Shown piece after piece: positions 60,908 to 64,000 of a stretch of DNA of 64,000 nucleotides. A program made the translations under genes and the position numbers. This stretch comes from DASVTR01 sp036387475 (GTDB lineage Bacteria > Acidobacteriota > Blastocatellia > Pyrinomonadales > Pyrinomonadaceae). The stretch covers positions 16,752-80,751 of the forward strand of contig DASVTR010000007.1 in NCBI GenBank assembly GCA_036387475.1, in the 5' to 3' direction. Positions within the stretch are counted from its first letter, which is position 1. The number at the start of each line of letters is the position of its first letter. The notes below the pieces were generated by a model that worked only from the letters and a program-made list of their open reading frames with translations, was not told the origin of the DNA and did no database searches.

Positions 60908-63481
60908 CTATTGGTCATACCGCATGTCAACTGTCTGAGCAATCGGGAGAATGTTAAAAGTGAAAGCGCCCCGTGCATGGCGCGCCTGACGTGCGAGCAT
61001 TTCTATCCAGGCGGCGTTGGCTTCCATCAACGGGAGGAAGGCTTCGCGTGGCGCGCGGTTTTCGATGTGCATGTTGTCGTCTGTGTTGATGACGGCTCCG
61101 TTGAGGGCTGGGCCAAGCTGTGTTTGGTCGCAGACGTACCAGTTAAGTAAATCTGTCGCGCTCTTAATTTGAATGCGCGATAGTTCAGCCGACACGCGCT
61201 GGTCGCTCATCCGCTCGGCGACGCGTTCAAGGGCGAGCGGCGCGCGGCTGCCGACGAGGATTAGGTCTTTGCCCTGCGCCCCGCCGCCGACGCGAAACAT
61301 CATGACGTGCGGAAAGACGCTCCTGTACGTCGCCAGCACGGAGCGCAGGCTCTCCGTTGAGAGTTGATAAATCTGCACCCACTGGACGAAGACGCCGTCG
61401 TCTTTGAGACGGCTGCGGCCCAGTTCAAAGAACTGCTGTGTGAAGAGATTGGCGACGCCCGGAACCCAGGGGTGGCTCGGCTCGCTGACGATGATGTCGT
61501 ACTGCGTTGGGTTAACGCGCAAGTATGTTCGAGCGTCGTCGATTATCAAGCGCAGGCGCGGGTCTTCGAGCGGGCGGTTGTTGACGTGGTCAAACAATCT
61601 TCCGGCCTCGATTACTTCCGGCTCAAGCTCTACGCATTCGAGCGACTTGACGTTTGATTGCAGCATCGCGCCGACGCTGACGCCTGAGCCGTAGCCGACG
61701 ATGAGGGCGTTGTCTGTGCGCGGCGCAAGGAGCATCGGCAATTGTCCGAGGATGACCTGCGTGGGCATGTCTGCGCTATCGGAAGCGTTCGTGCGCCCGT
61801 TGATAGCCATTGATTTGACGCCCCAATCCTCTCGCACGGAGACGGTCGCGGTCGGGCCTTCTTCATACATCAAGAGCTTATTGGTCAGAGGCCCGTAGGT
61901 TCTATCCTTCGTCTCGCCCTCGCTGAATTGCGGGTTCGCGCGCACACGCACCAGCAGGTCATAAGCTCCCTTCGACAAATCGCCCAGATTCATACGCGGC
62001 GCGACCATGAACATTAGCAGTATGAGAGCGAAGGTCGCGCCCGCCGCAAGGCTGCGCCGGAGGTCTACGTCAACGTCCGGTCGGCGCGGCTGGTACGCAA
62101 GCCCTGCGAGAATCAGACAGAGCATGGCGGCGAAGAGAATAGTGAAGCGCGTGCTGACTTTCGGAATCAGGATGAAGCCGGTCGAGAACGCGCCAGCTAT
62201 CGCTCCGAGAGTGTTGACGGCGTAGCTGCGACCGACTAGGCGCACGGCAGCACCTTCCGCGCCACGGCTGGCCCACACCAGCACGAGCGGCATCACCATT
62301 CCCATCAAAAGCGCCGGAATGAAAATCAGCAGCGCCGCCACTAAGACTTGCAGCGCCAGCAGGCCGCCCCAAGAGTTGACCTCGAAGCGCGAGCCAAGGT
62401 TAATCAATAAGCCCGGCGTCAGATTTGTGATGGTGATGCTGAGAAAGAGCGTGATGGCCGTTGCTACTTCGACGTTGAGGATGGCGCGGCGCAGATCGCG
62501 CGTCATCTTTTTGGCGGCGACGATGTACGCGCCTCCGGCCAATCCCATGATGAACAACGCGACGACAATGCTGAAGGCGTAAGTGCTCGAACCAATGACC
62601 ATCGTCAGCACGCGCGTCCATGCGACCTGCGTGCTGATGGTGACGAAGCCGGAAAAGGCCGCGCACGTGAGCCAGAATTTGATGCTGCCTTCCGTCTTCA
62701 AAGTTGTAGAGGGCGGCGCTTCTGCTTCTTCAGTTGCAAGCTTGTCTTCAACTGTCGTCGCGGTCGTTGCTTGAGCCTCTTCAATCTTCTCGCTGGCGTC
62801 AGCGCCTCGCGCGTCTCTGCGGTCGATGATGATGGCGGCGATGCCTATGAGCAAATTGAGCGCGGCGGCGGTAAAGATGGTCAGGCGCACGCCGTAGTTG
62901 GGCAGTAGAAAAAAGCCTGCGGCCAGTGTGCCGAAGATTGCGCCGACGAGATTGCAGGTATAGAGACGCGTGACGGAGGTTGCGGTGTGCGCGGGCGAGC
63001 GCAGGAGCGCTGCGGAGAGGACGGGCAGCGTCGCTCCCATCAAGGTCGTAGGGATGAGCAGCACGACGCAGGACAACACGAAGCGCCACAAACTGAACGC
63101 GTAAAAGCCCGGATGAAGTTGTTCCCAGACGAGCGCGTAGATTGAATCAATCCAGCGAAAAAGGAGCGGCACGGCGAGCGCGTACAGGGCGATGCCTATT
63201 TCCAGTAAGCCGTAAAAGCGAAAGGGCCGACGGATGCGCGCCGCGAGCTTTCCGGCGAGGGCGCTCCCCAAGGCCAGCCCGCCCATGAAAGCCGCGAGCA
63301 CAGCGCTGATGGCAAAGGTCGTCGCGCCGAAGACCAGACCCAGCATACGCGCCCACAGCACTTCGTAAATCAACCCGGTCGCGCCGGACAGGACGAAGCA
63401 AACGCCCATCAGCCACAGGCTCGCGGTCGTATAGGTTGAAAGTTGAGCGCCGCGCAGACGCTCGCCGGTCATTGTCGCCAT
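60908..63481 (-). CDS. Fused MFS-like membrane / spermidine-synthase-like protein
   Basis: 857 residues; ATG 63481 or, 9 nt inside, ATG 63472. About 12-14 transmembrane helices in two blocks (residues ~15-230 and ~275-510) surround a charged loop (EEAQATTATTVEDK). The C-terminal ~300 residues resemble spermidine synthase: VGYGSGVSVGAMLQSN (SAM/dcSAM-binding), LECVELEPEVIEAGRLF, RLIIDDARTYL and DIIVSEPSHPWVPGVANL. Such fused proteins are annotated as MFS/spermidine synthases; the substrate is not established, and the conserved Asp of true aminopropyltransferases needs an alignment to check. It is monocistronic in the minus direction. Confidence 0.9.
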   Translation of the reverse strand: MATMTGERLRGAQLSTYTTASLWLMGVCFVLSGATGLIYEVLWARMLGLVFGATTFAISAVLAAFMGGLALGSALAGKLAARIRRPFRFYGLLEIGIALYALAVPLLFRWIDSIYALVWEQLHPGFYAFSLWRFVLSCVVLLIPTTLMGATLPVLSAALLRSPAHTATSVTRLYTCNLVGAIFGTLAAGFFLLPNYGVRLTIFTAAALNLLIGIAAIIIDRRDARGADASEKIEEAQATTATTVEDKLATEEAEAPPSTTLKTEGSIKFWLTCAAFSGFVTISTQVAWTRVLTMVIGSSTYAFSIVVALFIMGLAGGAYIVAAKKMTRDLRRAILNVEVATAITLFLSITITNLTPGLLINLGSRFEVNSWGGLLALQVLVAALLIFIPALLMGMVMPLVLVWASRGAEGAAVRLVGRSYAVNTLGAIAGAFSTGFILIPKVSTRFTILFAAMLCLILAGLAYQPRRPDVDVDLRRSLAAGATFALILLMFMVAPRMNLGDLSKGAYDLLVRVRANPQFSEGETKDRTYGPLTNKLLMYEEGPTATVSVREDWGVKSMAINGRTNASDSADMPTQVILGQLPMLLAPRTDNALIVGYGSGVSVGAMLQSNVKSLECVELEPEVIEAGRLFDHVNNRPLEDPRLRLIIDDARTYLRVNPTQYDIIVSEPSHPWVPGVANLFTQQFFELGRSRLKDDGVFVQWVQIYQLSTESLRSVLATYRSVFPHVMMFRVGGGAQGKDLILVGSRAPLALERVAERMSDQRVSAELSRIQIKSATDLLNWYVCDQTQLGPALNGAVINTDDNMHIENRAPREAFLPLMEANAAWIEMLARQARHARGAFTFNILPIAQTVDMRYDQ

Positions 63482-63693
63482 CCTAGTCTTGATTCTCCTG
63501 AATTTGCATGCTATCGGGTGAGAGTGGGCGCGAGATTTTCAATATAACACGCGAATCGAAGGCAAGTATTCAATAATCTTGCGCCGAATGAGACGCAGAT
63601 TACGTCGCATCCGCCATCGAAGATGAAGATTACCGCCCCGCTCTCCGCCCTCGACTGCAACAAAACAGTACATTCACTCCGATAAACTGCCCT
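63482..63693. other. Spacer between the fused MFS gene and the 21-bp array
   Basis: 212 bp with no supported gene. It would contain the promoter of the minus-strand gene; no clear consensus boxes are seen. Confidence 0.5.
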
Positions 63694-64000
63694 CGCTAGC
63701 AAGATATTTGACATCGCCAACGAGCGAAGTGCTCGCGCTCACGAGCGTGGGCTTCGCGCTCGCCAGCGCGAGGCGTACGCTCGTCAGCGTACGGTCATCG
63801 CCCGTCAGCGATGAGCTATCGCCCGTCGGATATTTGACTTCGCGCGCGTGCAAAGTCGAATTACACGTATGTAATCGCCTCTCGCACGCGTGTAATCGCC
63901 GATTACACGCGTGCGAGGTCAAATTACACGCGTGCGAACTCAAATTACACGCGTGCGATGACCGATTACATGCGTGCGAGGTCAAATTACATGCGTGTAA
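63694..64000. repeat. 21-bp periodic array, copy 1, running off the right edge
   Basis: Fourteen full units start every 21 bp from 63694 and a 13-nt partial unit begins at 63988, without a single indel. Early units share a CGCTCGTCAGCG-like core, late ones TACACGCGTGCGA followed by GGTCAAAT or similar. Several units are hairpins with different arms: TCGCGCT/AGCGCGA, GTACGCT/AGCGTAC, TCATCGC/GCGATGA and ATTAC/GTAAT. One minus-strand frame stays open through all units (7-residue period, such as SHACNLS). Confidence 0.9.

Noticed and set aside
63674..63985. 103-codon minus-strand ORF over the 21-bp array as a protein gene
   Set aside because: The open frame follows automatically from a stop-free 21-nt unit, the nominal start is a TTG inside a unit without a ribosome site, and the frame stays open to the window edge. 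Kept only as an alternative in the array finding.
63694..64000. CRISPR array
   Set aside because: Units are 21 bp and vary in every position; there is no constant repeat with unique spacers and no cas gene.

Overview
This window looks like a chromosomal contig of an acidobacterium, most plausibly a Blastocatellia/Pyrinomonadales-type organism. That is inferred from gene content and from the mosaic of large secreted proteins; no rRNA or tRNA is present to confirm it. Most products carry signal peptides: beta-propellers, multihaem proteins, carboxypeptidase-regulatory/FG-GAP proteins, paired CBM9/DUF5916 proteins and DUF4097 proteins. Base composition is moderately GC-rich and codon use is fairly uniform, apart from a more AT-rich island near the left end.

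Layout. (1) 1-1063: 3' part of a prolyl oligopeptidase, closed by a strong hairpin. (2) About 1.27-7.6 kb: an accessory island in which minus-strand genes are separated by integron attC sites (three good, two degenerate), with no integrase visible. Cargo includes a PEP-CTERM protein, a small exported protein, a secreted HEXXH protein, a membrane protein and an SRPBCC/AHSA1 protein. Two plus-strand genes (an excisionase-like HTH protein and a CARDB/Tyr-rich secreted protein) sit between the two cassette blocks. (3) 7.9-25.6 kb: YncE-propeller/dihaem cytochrome fusion, 2OG-Fe(II) oxygenase, ankyrin protein, PQQ-type propeller, dienelactone hydrolase, a giant FG-GAP protein, ElaA acetyltransferase, a coupled pair of M16 peptidase subunits and a secreted orphan. 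(4) 25.8-39.8 kb: six minus-strand genes: SurA-like/DsbA fusion, cytochrome c/LivK-type fusion, HMBD-SCO-SCO protein, YncE propeller, lamin-tail/discoidin protein and a 1679-residue multicopper oxidase. I read this as a periplasmic or extracellular copper-oxidase system, possibly of MofA (manganese oxidase) type. (5) 40-49.2 kb: PD40/TolB-like protein and two tandem CBM9/DUF5916 paralogues. (6) 49.5-55.4 kb: ECF sigma factor, zinc-finger anti-sigma and three DUF4097 proteins. A matching promoter motif lies both ahead of the sigma gene and ahead of one internal DUF4097 gene. (7) 55.6-60.3 kb: haem cluster hemE-hemH-(epimerase)-hemG. (8) 60.3-63.5 kb: MazF-type toxin/antitoxin pair and a fused MFS/spermidine-synthase-like protein. 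(9) 63.69 kb to the right edge: a strict 21-bp periodic array, with a second copy at about 42.83-43.02 kb.

The most unusual items are the integrase-less attC cassette island, the 21-bp arrays in which several units keep self-complementary arms while the arm sequence changes, the multicopper oxidase/SCO/cytochrome locus, and the matched ECF-type promoter pair. No tRNA, rRNA, CRISPR array, transposase or phage module was found.
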